Origin: Burkholderiaceae bacterium
Lineage (GTDB): Bacteria; Pseudomonadota; Gammaproteobacteria; Burkholderiales; Burkholderiaceae_B
Direction: 5' to 3'
DNA length: 64,000 bases
Assembly (NCBI GenBank): GCA_004322135.1
Contig: SCSG01000004.1
Coordinates: forward strand, 186,001-250,000
Of the stretch, positions 55,827-64,000 are shown in pieces. Each line of letters begins with the position of its first letter. Positions within the stretch are counted from its first letter, which is position 1. Made by a program: the position numbers and the translations under genes. The notes beneath the pieces were generated by a model. It made no database searches. It was not told where the DNA came from and saw only the letters and a program-made list of their open reading frames with translations.

Positions 55827-56897
55827 TCAGCCCAGCAACGCCACTGACTTCACCTGAGCCACAACACGGGCGCCGGCCGCGATGGCCAGTGCGCGGCACG
55901 AGCGCGCCGTCACCCTGGCCAGAAGCGTATCGCCGCCATGCAGCTCCAGCCGCACCAGCATCTGACCCGGTTCGACCATGGGAACCACGGCCCGCACGAT
56001 GGCCGGCAAAGCGTTCAAGATACTACTGCCCGAGGGCGCTGCAAGCGCAATACTGACATCACGCGCATGAATCCGGCAGCGCAAACGGATCCCCACGACT
56101 TCGGGGCGCTGCGACACATACAACTGCCCTCCCGCAAAATCCAGTCGGGTCAAACCGTCATCTTCGTGAGCAGCCACCGTCGTTTCCAGCACCACGCCTG
56201 CATCGCCCAGAAAGCCGCCAGGCAGGTCCGTGCGCGCCAGCGTTTCCTGAAGCGGCCCTCCCGCCGCCACCTTCCCCGCTTCCAGCAGGACCAGATAATC
56301 GGCCAGGCGCGCCACTTCATCGGGAGCATGACTGACGTACAGCACGGGAATGTCCAGCTCGCCATGCAACCTTTCCAGATAGGGCAGGATTTCAAGCTTG
56401 CGCACAACGTCCAGCGCGGCCAGCGGCTCATCCATCAGCAACAGCCGCGGCCTGGTCAGCAGCGCGCGCGCGATGGCTACCCGCTGGCGCTCGCCACCCG
56501 AGAGCCGTTCAGGCAGGCGGTCCAGCAAAGCCCCTATACCCAGCAGTTCCACAATGCCATCGAACCCTCTACTGTCCTTGTTGCCCGACCGCTTCATGCC
56601 ATAAGCCAAATTCCTGCGGACGGACAGGTGATTGAATAGACTGGCCTCCTGGAACACGAGGCCCATGGGGCGCTTGTGTGGCGCAAGAAAAACGCCGGTG
56701 GAAGAATTCTGCCAGACGCCGCCGTCAACCACCAGACGCGCACGAGGCGAACGGGTCAGTCCCGCAAAGCAGCGCAGTATCGTCGTCTTACCCGATCCCG
56801 AAGGGCCGAAGAGCGCCGTCACCCCCTTTTCGGGCAAGCGCAAATCCACGTCCAGACTGAAGCCAGGGTAGTCAAGGGCAAAGCGTGCTTCGATCAC
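55827..56897 (-). CDS. modC: Molybdate ABC transporter ATP-binding protein
   Basis: 356 residues. Walker [10 protein letters not shown], signature [14 protein letters not shown], Walker [13 protein letters not shown] and a C-terminal Mop/TOBE domain, as in ModC (352 in E. coli). It energises molybdate import. The start is GTG at 56897, overlapping the modB TGA by 4 bp (GTGA); upstream in-frame codons belong to modB. Confidence 0.95.
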   Translation of the reverse strand: MIEARFALDYPGFSLDVDLRLPEKGVTALFGPSGSGKTTILRCFAGLTRSPRARLVVDGGVWQNSSTGVFLAPHKRPMGLVFQEASLFNHLSVRRNLAYGMKRSGNKDSRGFDGIVELLGIGALLDRLPERLSGGERQRVAIARALLTRPRLLLMDEPLAALDVVRKLEILPYLERLHGELDIPVLYVSHAPDEVARLADYLVLLEAGKVAAGGPLQETLARTDLPGGFLGDAGVVLETTVAAHEDDGLTRLDFAGGQLYVSQRPEVVGIRLRCRIHARDVSIALAAPSGSSILNALPAIVRAVVPMVEPGQMLVRLELHGGDTLLARVTARSCRALAIAAGARVVAQVKSVALLG

Positions 56898-57571
56898 ACC
56901 GACCACCCTTGCCGGCGGCGGCGCGTGTACAGTACCAGCAGAACAAGAAAGCTGAAGCCCACCATCACGCCGGCCAGCCAATGCGCCTGGCCGTATTCCA
57001 TGGCTTCCACGTGGTCGTAAATCTGCACCGACGCCACACGGGTCCTGTCCGGGATATTGCCGCCTATCATCAACACCACCCCGAACTCGCCCAGAGTGTG
57101 AGCAAACCCAAGTATGCTCGCGGTAAGAAAGCCCGGGCGCGCCAGCGGCAGGGCAACAGTAAAGAACGCATCCCAGGGCGTGGCGCGCAGGCTGGCGGCG
57201 ACCTCCAGCGGACGTTCCCCCATCGCCTCAAAAGCATTCTGAATGGGCTGAACGACAAAAGGCAGGGAATACAGCACCGACGCAACCACCAGGCCTGGAA
57301 AAGTAAATGGCAATAAATCGAGCCCCAGTGCCTGAGTCAGTTTGCCCACAGGCCCGTTCGGGCCCATGAGAACCAACAAATAGAACCCCAGCACCGTCGG
57401 CGGCAACACAAGCGGCAGCGCCACCACGGCGCCCACCGGACCTTTCCAGCGCGAGGGCGTGCGCGCCAGCCACCAGGCAATCGGCGTGCCCACCACCAGC
57501 AGGATCGCCGTCACCACCAGGGCCAACCACAGCGAAAGCCAAAGTGACGAAAGGTCAACCGCGCTGATCAT
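56894..57571 (-). CDS. modB: Molybdate ABC transporter permease
   Basis: 225 residues with about five to six membrane segments and the permease EAA-loop region ([25 protein letters not shown]). It forms the channel of the ModBC complex. It starts 9 bp after modA and overlaps modC by 4 bp, so the order modA-modB-modC is one operon. Confidence 0.94.
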   Translation of the reverse strand: MISAVDLSSLWLSLWLALVVTAILLVVGTPIAWWLARTPSRWKGPVGAVVALPLVLPPTVLGFYLLVLMGPNGPVGKLTQALGLDLLPFTFPGLVVASVLYSLPFVVQPIQNAFEAMGERPLEVAASLRATPWDAFFTVALPLARPGFLTASILGFAHTLGEFGVVLMIGGNIPDRTRVASVQIYDHVEAMEYGQAHWLAGVMVGFSFLVLLVLYTRRRRQGWSV

Positions 57572-57580
57572 GCCTCATCC

Positions 57581-58354
<774 letters not shown>

Positions 58355-58362
58355 TTATTGAA

Positions 58363-59175
58363 TCAAAGACATACGATGACGGAAGAGGCCTTGAACAAGG
58401 CGCACGCCCGCTCACCGGGAGCAAGCCCCAGCCGGTTCGCGCTGTTGCACGTAACGACGGCACACACCGACTTGCCTGCACCCAGGCTTAAAACAACCTC
58501 GGAATTGACGGGGCCGCCATGGACACGTTCCACGACACCCCAAAGCTGGTTGCGCGCACTGGTATGTACGGCGGGGTCAGTCAGCAGCAGCACCGACGAC
58601 GACTTGATCAGGGCGTAGACCTCTTTGCCCAACGCAAGCTCCAGCGTCTCGGCCGACTCACGAGTGATGACCGCCACAACCTGATTGACGTCATCCAGCC
58701 TGATGCGTACTTCGCAGTCGATCTCGCCCATGACGAGCCCGGCCACGGTACCTGCAAACTGATTGCGTGCACTACTGCGCAGGGAGAAGCGCCTGAGCAG
58801 ATTGCGAAACTGCTCGAAGCTGACGGCCTCGCCCTTGTGCATCCCCTGAGCCAAGCGATCCAGGGCGTCCTGAGACTCGGTTTCCAGCGCACGGTACAGG
58901 GCAACGACACGCTGGCCATATCCGGTCAAGTTCGTTCCACCGCCGTGCTTGCCACCAGTCACGCGCGTAACCAGAGGCTGGTCCGCCAGGTTATTCATGG
59001 CATCCACCGCGTCCCAGGCCGCCTTATACGACAGCGGGACAGACTTGGCTGCCTGCGTGATGGAGCCATGCTGCGCGATACCCTCGAGCAATTTGATCCG
59101 GGTGCCCCCAAGGAAGGCTCCCAGATCCGTTTCCAATTCCAGCCGCCCTTTCAGGCGAGGCTCACTCTTTGACAT
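58363..59175 (-). CDS. modE: Molybdate-dependent regulator ModE
   Basis: 270 residues: an N-terminal winged helix-turn-helix (IKLLEGIAQHGSITQAAKSVPLSYKAAWDAVDAMN, then GGKHGGG wing) and two C-terminal Mop domains (SARNQFAGTV and SARNQLWGVV). With molybdate bound it represses the mod genes. ATG at 59175 gives family length but has no visible ribosome-binding site and lies only 6 bp from the ModE box; the first codons may be read from a very short leader. Confidence 0.94.
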   Translation of the reverse strand: MSKSEPRLKGRLELETDLGAFLGGTRIKLLEGIAQHGSITQAAKSVPLSYKAAWDAVDAMNNLADQPLVTRVTGGKHGGGTNLTGYGQRVVALYRALETESQDALDRLAQGMHKGEAVSFEQFRNLLRRFSLRSSARNQFAGTVAGLVMGEIDCEVRIRLDDVNQVVAVITRESAETLELALGKEVYALIKSSSVLLLTDPAVHTSARNQLWGVVERVHGGPVNSEVVLSLGAGKSVCAVVTCNSANRLGLAPGERACALFKASSVIVCL

Positions 59176-59181
59176 GGCAAT

Positions 59182-59205
59182 CGTTATATAGTCAGCGATA
59201 TAACG
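59182..59205. promoter_or_regulatory. ModE operator
   Basis: CGTTATAT (59182-59189) and ATATAACG (59198-59205) form a perfect 8-bp inverted repeat with an 8-bp spacer, matching the form of known ModE sites. It lies immediately upstream of modE, so the modEABC operon should be autoregulated by molybdate. Confidence 0.85.
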
Positions 59206-59289
59206 GTGAATATACTGCAAAAAGACCTGATGCTGCACGAGACAACAGCGATGCCAGGGGTAAAACGGGTAAAAAGTGCCTACATCAAT

Positions 59290-60351
59290 TCAGACGACAC
59301 GAACCTTGGGCGTGCCGGCACTGAATTCGCCAATAACGGCGGCGCGGCCGAAGCCTTCCGAACGGAAAATATCCATTACCCGGGCCACCGTATCGGGCGC
59401 ACAGGCAACCAGAAGCCCGCCCGACGTTTGCGGGTCGGCCAGCAAGGCACGCAGAACGTCGTCGACATTGGCGGCCAAGTCAATAAAATCGCCATAAGAA
59501 GCCCAGTTGCGTTTCGACGCCCCCGTCACGACCCCCTGCCCGGCCAGCGCCTGAACACCCGGCAGCCAGGGCAGATCGGCAGAACGAATGGTGGCAACAA
59601 GACCCGAACCGCGCGCGACCTCAAGCACATGACCCAGCAACGCGAACCCGGTCACATCCGTCATGGCATGCACACCCGGCAGGCTGGCCAACGCCACCCC
59701 CGGTGTATTCAATTGGGTTGTGCTGGCCAGCATGGCGGCGTAGCCAGCCTCGTCCAGCACATTCTTTTTAAGCGCGGCCGACAAAACCCCCACACCCAGG
59801 GCCTTGCCCAAAATCAGCACGTCACCCGGCCGCGCATCCTGATTGCGCCGGATATGGTCGGGATGCGCCAGCCCCATCGCGGCCAGTCCGTAAATGGGCT
59901 CCACCGAATCTATGGAGTGCCCACCCGCAATGGGAACACCCGCCTGGGTACACACCGAGGCCCCTCCCTCCAGAACGCGTGCAATGTCTGCTTTGGGCAG
60001 GACGTTGATCGGCATGCCGACTATCGCCAAGGCCATGATGGGTGAGCCGCCCATTGCGTAAATGTCGGACAGCGCATTGGCAGCGGCAATGCGCCCAAAA
60101 TCATAGGGGTCATCGACTATCGGCATGAAAAAATCGGTCGTGGCGATCAGCGCCTGCTCCGCATTGAGCCGATACACCGCCGCATCGTCTGACGTTTCCG
60201 TTCCAACCAGCAGATTGGGGTAGACATGGGCCGCCGGCATATTGGCCAGAAGCTCCGACAGCACCCCCGGAGCTATCTTGCAGCCGCAGCCGCCCCCGTG
60301 TGAAAGTGAAGTCAGGCGCGGTGCCTCCGCGACAACTGCCGGTTCAGTCAT
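59290..60351 (-). CDS. selD: Selenide, water dikinase
   Basis: 353 residues. The glycine-rich catalytic start [13 protein letters not shown] has Cys22 and Lys25, equal to E. coli Cys17 and Lys20; the active residue is an ordinary TGC/TGT Cys, not an in-frame UGA. AIRS-type segments ([26 protein letters not shown] is typical) follow. It makes selenophosphate from selenide and ATP for selenocysteine or 2-selenouridine. selA, selB and selU are not in the window. It lies upstream of modE on the same strand, 114 bp apart. Confidence 0.95.
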   Translation of the reverse strand: MTEPAVVAEAPRLTSLSHGGGCGCKIAPGVLSELLANMPAAHVYPNLLVGTETSDDAAVYRLNAEQALIATTDFFMPIVDDPYDFGRIAAANALSDIYAMGGSPIMALAIVGMPINVLPKADIARVLEGGASVCTQAGVPIAGGHSIDSVEPIYGLAAMGLAHPDHIRRNQDARPGDVLILGKALGVGVLSAALKKNVLDEAGYAAMLASTTQLNTPGVALASLPGVHAMTDVTGFALLGHVLEVARGSGLVATIRSADLPWLPGVQALAGQGVVTGASKRNWASYGDFIDLAANVDDVLRALLADPQTSGGLLVACAPDTVARVMDIFRSEGFGRAAVIGEFSAGTPKVRVV

Positions 60352-60451
60352 GGTGTTACCTTGTCAGCAAAACGCGAATGGGGCAACGTTACGTACGCCC
60401 CACTTTCGCACAGCCAATATGATAACGCCAGGCCAAAAACCCCTAAGCGCC

Positions 60452-61156
60452 CTACCCGCGCTCGGGAATGTGCAGGCCGCGCACGACAGCCGGCCGGGCC
60501 AGGAACGACTCCAGGACCCGTCCGACATTCGGAAAATTCGCAATGCCTACAAGCTCGCCAGCCTCATAAAAACCGCCAAGGTTGCGCACCCAGGGAAAGG
60601 TGGCCATGTCCGCAATCGTGTAATCGTCGCCCATGATCCACGCGCGGCCCTGCAGCCGCTGCTCCAGCACGTTCAACAGACGTTTCGATTCGTCCACGTA
60701 GCGATCGCGCGGACGTTTGTCTTCGTAGTTTTTACCGGCAAATTTGTTGAAAAAACCAACCTGGCCAAACATGGGGCCAATGCCCCCCATCTGAAACATG
60801 AGCCACTGTATGGTTTCATAGCGCCTGGCGGGATCCTTCGGCAAGAACTGGCCCGATTTCTCGGCCAGGTAGATGAGAATCGCGCCTGATTCGAACAGGG
60901 GAAGCGGCTTGCCCCCCGGCCCGTTGGGATCCAGAATGGCCGGAATCTTGTTGTTAGGGCTAAGCGAAAGAAACTCGGGTGACTTCTGATCCTGCTTATC
61001 GAAGCTGACAAGATGAGGCTCGTAGGGCAGGCCCGCCTCTTCCAGCATGATTGACACCTTCACGCCGTTGGGCGTGGACAGGGAGTAAAGCTGGATTCGA
61101 TCCGGATGTTGTGCCGGCCATTTCCCGGTAATCGGAAAAGCGGAAAGATCTGCCAT
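60452..61156 (-). CDS. Glutathione S-transferase, YghU/YfcG-like (nu class)
   Basis: 234 residues: thioredoxin-like domain (IQLYSLSTPNGVKVSIMLEE, with the Thr-Asn pair typical of nu-class enzymes, and FESGAILIYLAEKSG for gamma-glutamyl recognition) plus an all-helical C-terminal domain (DYTIADMATFPWVRN). Family members have disulfide-bond reductase activity with glutathione. Divergent from gentisate dioxygenase, sharing about 250 bp of upstream sequence. Confidence 0.91.
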   Translation of the reverse strand: MADLSAFPITGKWPAQHPDRIQLYSLSTPNGVKVSIMLEEAGLPYEPHLVSFDKQDQKSPEFLSLSPNNKIPAILDPNGPGGKPLPLFESGAILIYLAEKSGQFLPKDPARRYETIQWLMFQMGGIGPMFGQVGFFNKFAGKNYEDKRPRDRYVDESKRLLNVLEQRLQGRAWIMGDDYTIADMATFPWVRNLGGFYEAGELVGIANFPNVGRVLESFLARPAVVRGLHIPERG

Positions 61157-61409
61157 AGTTGAAACGAGCCCTTTTCATATCAAAGACAACGCGCGCGGGC
61201 GCGCAACGAATGATCAGCGGCCATTATGACATGCGAACCACCTGCCCCACTCCGCGCGATCAGGCCCGGCACCCCCGCCGCCAACACCCACTTCACAAAC
61301 GATGTTTACGCCAGCGATGCCACCCGCTGCGGTAGAATTGTAGTAACGTCTATATGAATGAGGCTCGGTGTCGTTCGTGCCCGGGCCACCTACCAAAGGA
61401 AGCAGCGAT

Positions 61410-62522
61410 ATGACGACCAACACCTCTGACGCCTCCGTCATCGACAAGGCCCCCGCCCACAACTCCATGGCCCCCGAAGACACCGCCGAGCTGCGCAAGC
61501 TCTATGCCGACTTCGAGGCCATGCATCTCATGCCCCTATGGACGCAACTCGGCTCGCTGATGCCCATGCACCCGGCGCCGCAAGCCATCCCCTACATCTG
61601 GAAGTGGTCGCAGCTTTACCCGCTGGCGAAACGTTCGGGCGATCTCGTTCCCGTGGGCCGCGGCGGCGAACGCCGCGCGCTTGGGCTGGGGAACCCGGGG
61701 CTTGGCGGGCGCCCGTACATCAGCCCCACTCTGTGGGCAGCCATCCAGTATCTGGGACCAAAGGAAACCGCCCCCGAGCATCGCCATGCCCAGAACGCGT
61801 TTCGTTTCGTGGTTGATGGCGAAGGCGTCTGGACCGTCGTCAATGGCGACCCCGTCCGCATGAGCCGCGGCGACTTCCTGCTGACCCCGGGCTGGTGCTT
61901 TCACGGCCATCAGAACATCACCGACAAGCCCATGGCCTGGCTCGACGGGTTGGACGTTCCGTTCGCATATCAGAACGACGTCGGCTTCTTCGAGTTCGGC
62001 TCCGAAAAGCTTTCCGACGAAACCACACCCGACCTTTCACGTAGCGAACGGCTTTGGTGCCATCCCGGCCTGCGCCCGCTCTCAGGTGTGAAAGACACTC
62101 CCAACACACCCATTGGCGCCTATCGCTGGGAACACACCGACCGCGCACTGGCCGAACAGCTTCTGCTTGAAAAAGAAGGTTTCCCCGGTGTCTTCGAACC
62201 CGGCCATGCGGCTGTGCGCTTCGTCAACCCAACGACGGGGGGCGACGTCATGTCGACCATCCGCGCCCAATTCCACCGCCTGCGCCCTGGCACCGCCACA
62301 CCAACGCGCCGGGTCGTCGGATCATCCGTCTTCCAGGTTTTCGAAGGGCGCGGGTCCGTCGTGCTCGACGGCACTGAACACAAACTCGATATCGGCGACC
62401 TGTTCGTCGTTCCGTCCTGGGTGTCGTGGTCCCTGCAAGCTGAAACGCAATTCGACCTGTTCCACTTCTCCGATGCCCCAATCATGGAGCGCCTGAATTT
62501 CGCTCGTACAGTCATCGAATAA
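61410..62522 (+). CDS. Gentisate 1,2-dioxygenase
   Basis: 370 residues with two cupin domains. Metal histidines are seen in EHRHAQNAFRFVVDGEG and WCFHGHQNIT; the second cupin carries FQVFEGRGSVVLDG. It opens gentisate to maleylpyruvate. The ATG at 61410 is preceded by AAAGGA. A GST gene of the family that can act as maleylpyruvate isomerase follows in the opposite direction; fumarylpyruvate hydrolase is not in the window. A terminator lies 37 bp after the stop. Confidence 0.94.
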   Translation: MTTNTSDASVIDKAPAHNSMAPEDTAELRKLYADFEAMHLMPLWTQLGSLMPMHPAPQAIPYIWKWSQLYPLAKRSGDLVPVGRGGERRALGLGNPGLGGRPYISPTLWAAIQYLGPKETAPEHRHAQNAFRFVVDGEGVWTVVNGDPVRMSRGDFLLTPGWCFHGHQNITDKPMAWLDGLDVPFAYQNDVGFFEFGSEKLSDETTPDLSRSERLWCHPGLRPLSGVKDTPNTPIGAYRWEHTDRALAEQLLLEKEGFPGVFEPGHAAVRFVNPTTGGDVMSTIRAQFHRLRPGTATPTRRVVGSSVFQVFEGRGSVVLDGTEHKLDIGDLFVVPSWVSWSLQAETQFDLFHFSDAPIMERLNFARTVIE

Positions 62523-62559
62523 ACAACCGCCCACGGCGCTCACATCAGTAATGGCCTCA

Positions 62560-62589
62560 AGCCCGCGTGTTTCACGCGGGCTTCTTTTA
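62560..62589 (+). terminator. Intrinsic terminator after gentisate dioxygenase
   Basis: AAGCCCGCGTG and CACGCGGGCTT form a perfect 11-bp stem with a TTT loop, followed by CTTTT. It lies 37 bp after the dioxygenase stop and fits a Rho-independent terminator. Confidence 0.88.
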
Positions 62590-62717
62590 CCAAGAGCGGC
62601 CGAAAAGTTATTGTGCGGATCGGCGACAGGTTTGTCACATCACGCAGAGAGGACGGGAAACCTTGCTCTGAGCCGATCACTCCTCAACCGCGCTGAACGA
62701 TTGAGGGGGAACACGAT

Positions 62718-63488
62718 TCATTCCTTGAGGCTTTGCGAAGTCAAGCCCACTTCTTCGTATCCACCGCCACCTTCATCGGGCCACGAAACAGCTACCTTGA
62801 ATGAGGGACGGCTCGAAATGGCCGCGTACCAGGCGTTGACTCGGGGCCGCTCATCCGCCGACCAGAACTGATCCTGACCCAACGCCGCCAAACGAAACAT
62901 GAAGGGTGCAAGCGAAATATCGGCCAGGGAAAATTGGTTGACGATCCACGGGCCCGGATTCAACGTCGTTTCCAGACGGTCAAGCAAGCGCTTGATATCG
63001 GCCAAAGACTCCGCTAGCTCCGCTTCGCTGATTTCTCCGCGAATTGCGCGTGAATGTATGTCCCTGAGGAACCTGGATGGCCGCCGCGCCACCTGTTCGC
63101 GCAATACGTCATCCCCCCAGCGGTTGCGTAACTTTGGAAGAATGTACTTGACCATGGTCAATTTGACGATGGCATCGAAACCGTCATTGCAGGTTTTAAC
63201 AAACTCTCGCATGCGCGCCGCCTGCAAAGGGTCTGATGGCACCAGCCCAGGTCCCGGAAATGCGGCGTCGATGTATTCGTTGATGATCTCCGATTCGTGT
63301 ATGGCGTGCCCATTGTGAACCAGCACGGGAACCACCCCGTCCGGACTGATCTTCAGATACTCGGGACGCAGCTGATCAAACTTGAAAAGATCGACATAGC
63401 GACTGGTCCACGCAACGTTCTTCTCTTCCAGGGCCATACGTACCCTGACTGAACAAACCGAACTCCAGAAATGATAAAGCTCAAGCAT
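62718..63488 (-). CDS. Glutathione S-transferase family protein
   Basis: 256 residues. Thioredoxin-like N domain (LYHFWSSVCSVRVRMALEEK, near the SSC-type zeta motif; PDGVVPVLVHNGHAIHESEIINEY binds glutathione) and a C-terminal helical domain (WIVNQFSLADISLAPF). Zeta-like and LigE/LigF-like GSTs act in aromatic catabolism as isomerases or etherases. It is 88 bp downstream of the decarboxylase-type gene on the same strand, so a joint operon is likely. Specific reaction unknown. Confidence 0.86.
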   Translation of the reverse strand: MLELYHFWSSVCSVRVRMALEEKNVAWTSRYVDLFKFDQLRPEYLKISPDGVVPVLVHNGHAIHESEIINEYIDAAFPGPGLVPSDPLQAARMREFVKTCNDGFDAIVKLTMVKYILPKLRNRWGDDVLREQVARRPSRFLRDIHSRAIRGEISEAELAESLADIKRLLDRLETTLNPGPWIVNQFSLADISLAPFMFRLAALGQDQFWSADERPRVNAWYAAISSRPSFKVAVSWPDEGGGGYEEVGLTSQSLKE

Positions 63489-63576
63489 ATAGCGCCCCCG
63501 AATTTTGAGTGCGTGTTACGTCCGAAACCACACTGAGAGCGGGCGTTGGACCCGCCGCCAGACCGACGCCAAAGGT

Positions 63577-64000
63577 TCAGCCTGCATCGTGCAGCTTGAA
63601 CAGGGTTGCCGCGTTGGTGCGCCCGATCTTCAGCCGGTCGGCTTCGCTGATTGACGCTGCGTCAAACCAGTTCGCCGCGTGGTCAACGTTCTCGAACGGC
63701 CAGTCCGTGGAAAACAGAATCCTGTCGGCACCAATCTCCAGGATGGCATCGATCAGCGTTTGCGTACGAAAATTGCCCGACGTCGTCAGGTAGAAGTTTT
63801 CCTGAAAATACTCGGCAATCTTGCGCTTGGCGGGATAGGTCTTGGGCGCATTGGTCCACGCATTGCGATTGTCAATGCGCCACATGCTGTATGGCAGGCC
63901 TTCGCCCATATGACCCAGAATGATCTTCAGCCGAGGGTAGCGGTCGAACAGGCCCGATCCCATAAGACGCAACGCATGCACGGCCGTTTCCTGGCCAAAT
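63577..64000 (-). CDS. Amidohydrolase-fold decarboxylase, gamma-resorcylate decarboxylase type, 5' partial
   Basis: The last 141 residues, with the frame open to the right edge (FGQETAVHALRL at the boundary). GHMGEGLPYSMWRIDNRN has the catalytic histidine, and ILFSTDWPFENVDHAANWF the metal Asp of ACMSD-type decarboxylases. The likeness is closest to 2,6-dihydroxybenzoate (gamma-resorcylate) decarboxylase, more than to 5-carboxyvanillate decarboxylase. It would turn a hydroxybenzoate into a phenol such as resorcinol without an oxidising cofactor. The N terminus lies beyond 64000. Confidence 0.86.
   Translation of the reverse strand, partial: FGQETAVHALRLMGSGLFDRYPRLKIILGHMGEGLPYSMWRIDNRNAWTNAPKTYPAKRKIAEYFQENFYLTTSGNFRTQTLIDAILEIGADRILFSTDWPFENVDHAANWFDAASISEADRLKIGRTNAATLFKLHDAG

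Overview
The window looks like a chromosomal segment of a betaproteobacterium of the order Burkholderiales, most probably an Alcaligenaceae relative of Bordetella, Achromobacter or Pusillimonas. This rests on gene content and order read from the sequence (argS, SPOR protein, dsbA; smg, gluQ, topB, SET-domain gene; many orphan periplasmic binding proteins; AceK with malate synthase G), not on a database search. Coding density is high, most genes have clear ribosome-binding sites, and no rRNA, tRNA, insertion sequence, integrase or CRISPR array was found.

Layout. 0-2 kb: the 3' end of an RHS polymorphic toxin with a DUF2235/Tle1-like lipase tip. 2-11.7 kb: housekeeping and central metabolism (argS, SPOR protein, dsbA, metC-like, LysE exporter, metallo-beta-lactamase-fold hydrolase, aceK, thiolase). 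11.8-15 kb: TonB-dependent receptor with a structured leader and a DUF2946 gene. 15-20 kb: smg, gluQ, topB and a SET-domain methyltransferase. 20-26.6 kb: an aromatic operon read leftward (binding protein, FAD monooxygenase, a 58-residue DUF2783 protein, Rieske oxygenase, homogentisate dioxygenase) with a divergent IclR regulator. 26.7-31.7 kb: amn, pterin carbinolamine dehydratase, glcB, TRIC-type channel. 31.7-36.5 kb: two M20 amidohydrolases and an MFS carrier with a divergent MarR regulator. 36.5-40.1 kb: argD-type aminotransferase, dinB, AraC-type regulator.

40.3-55.7 kb is the most interesting block. It holds a second orphan binding protein, a VanA/VanB-like Rieske oxygenase and reductase, a GntR regulator, LigB and LigA extradiol dioxygenase subunits, glutathione-independent formaldehyde dehydrogenase, a flavin oxidoreductase with an alpha/beta hydrolase, a MarR regulator, and a leftward operon galB, ligK/galC, a galD remnant, hydrolase, NTF2-like protein and dehydrogenase behind a tandem-HTH LysR regulator. 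The parts fit O-demethylation of a methoxylated aromatic acid (formaldehyde handled by FdhA), extradiol ring cleavage, and hydratase/aldolase conversion to pyruvate and oxaloacetate. The expected tautomerase gene galD survives only as a 47-codon internal-deletion remnant.

55.8-60.4 kb: modEABC with a ModE operator, next to selD, suggesting molybdenum and selenium enzymes. 60.4-64 kb: two glutathione transferases, gentisate 1,2-dioxygenase, and the 3' end of a gamma-resorcylate decarboxylase-type amidohydrolase that runs off the right edge. Altogether three unrelated ring-cleavage dioxygenases lie within 42 kb, so this is a catabolic region for plant- or lignin-derived aromatics set in a core chromosome.
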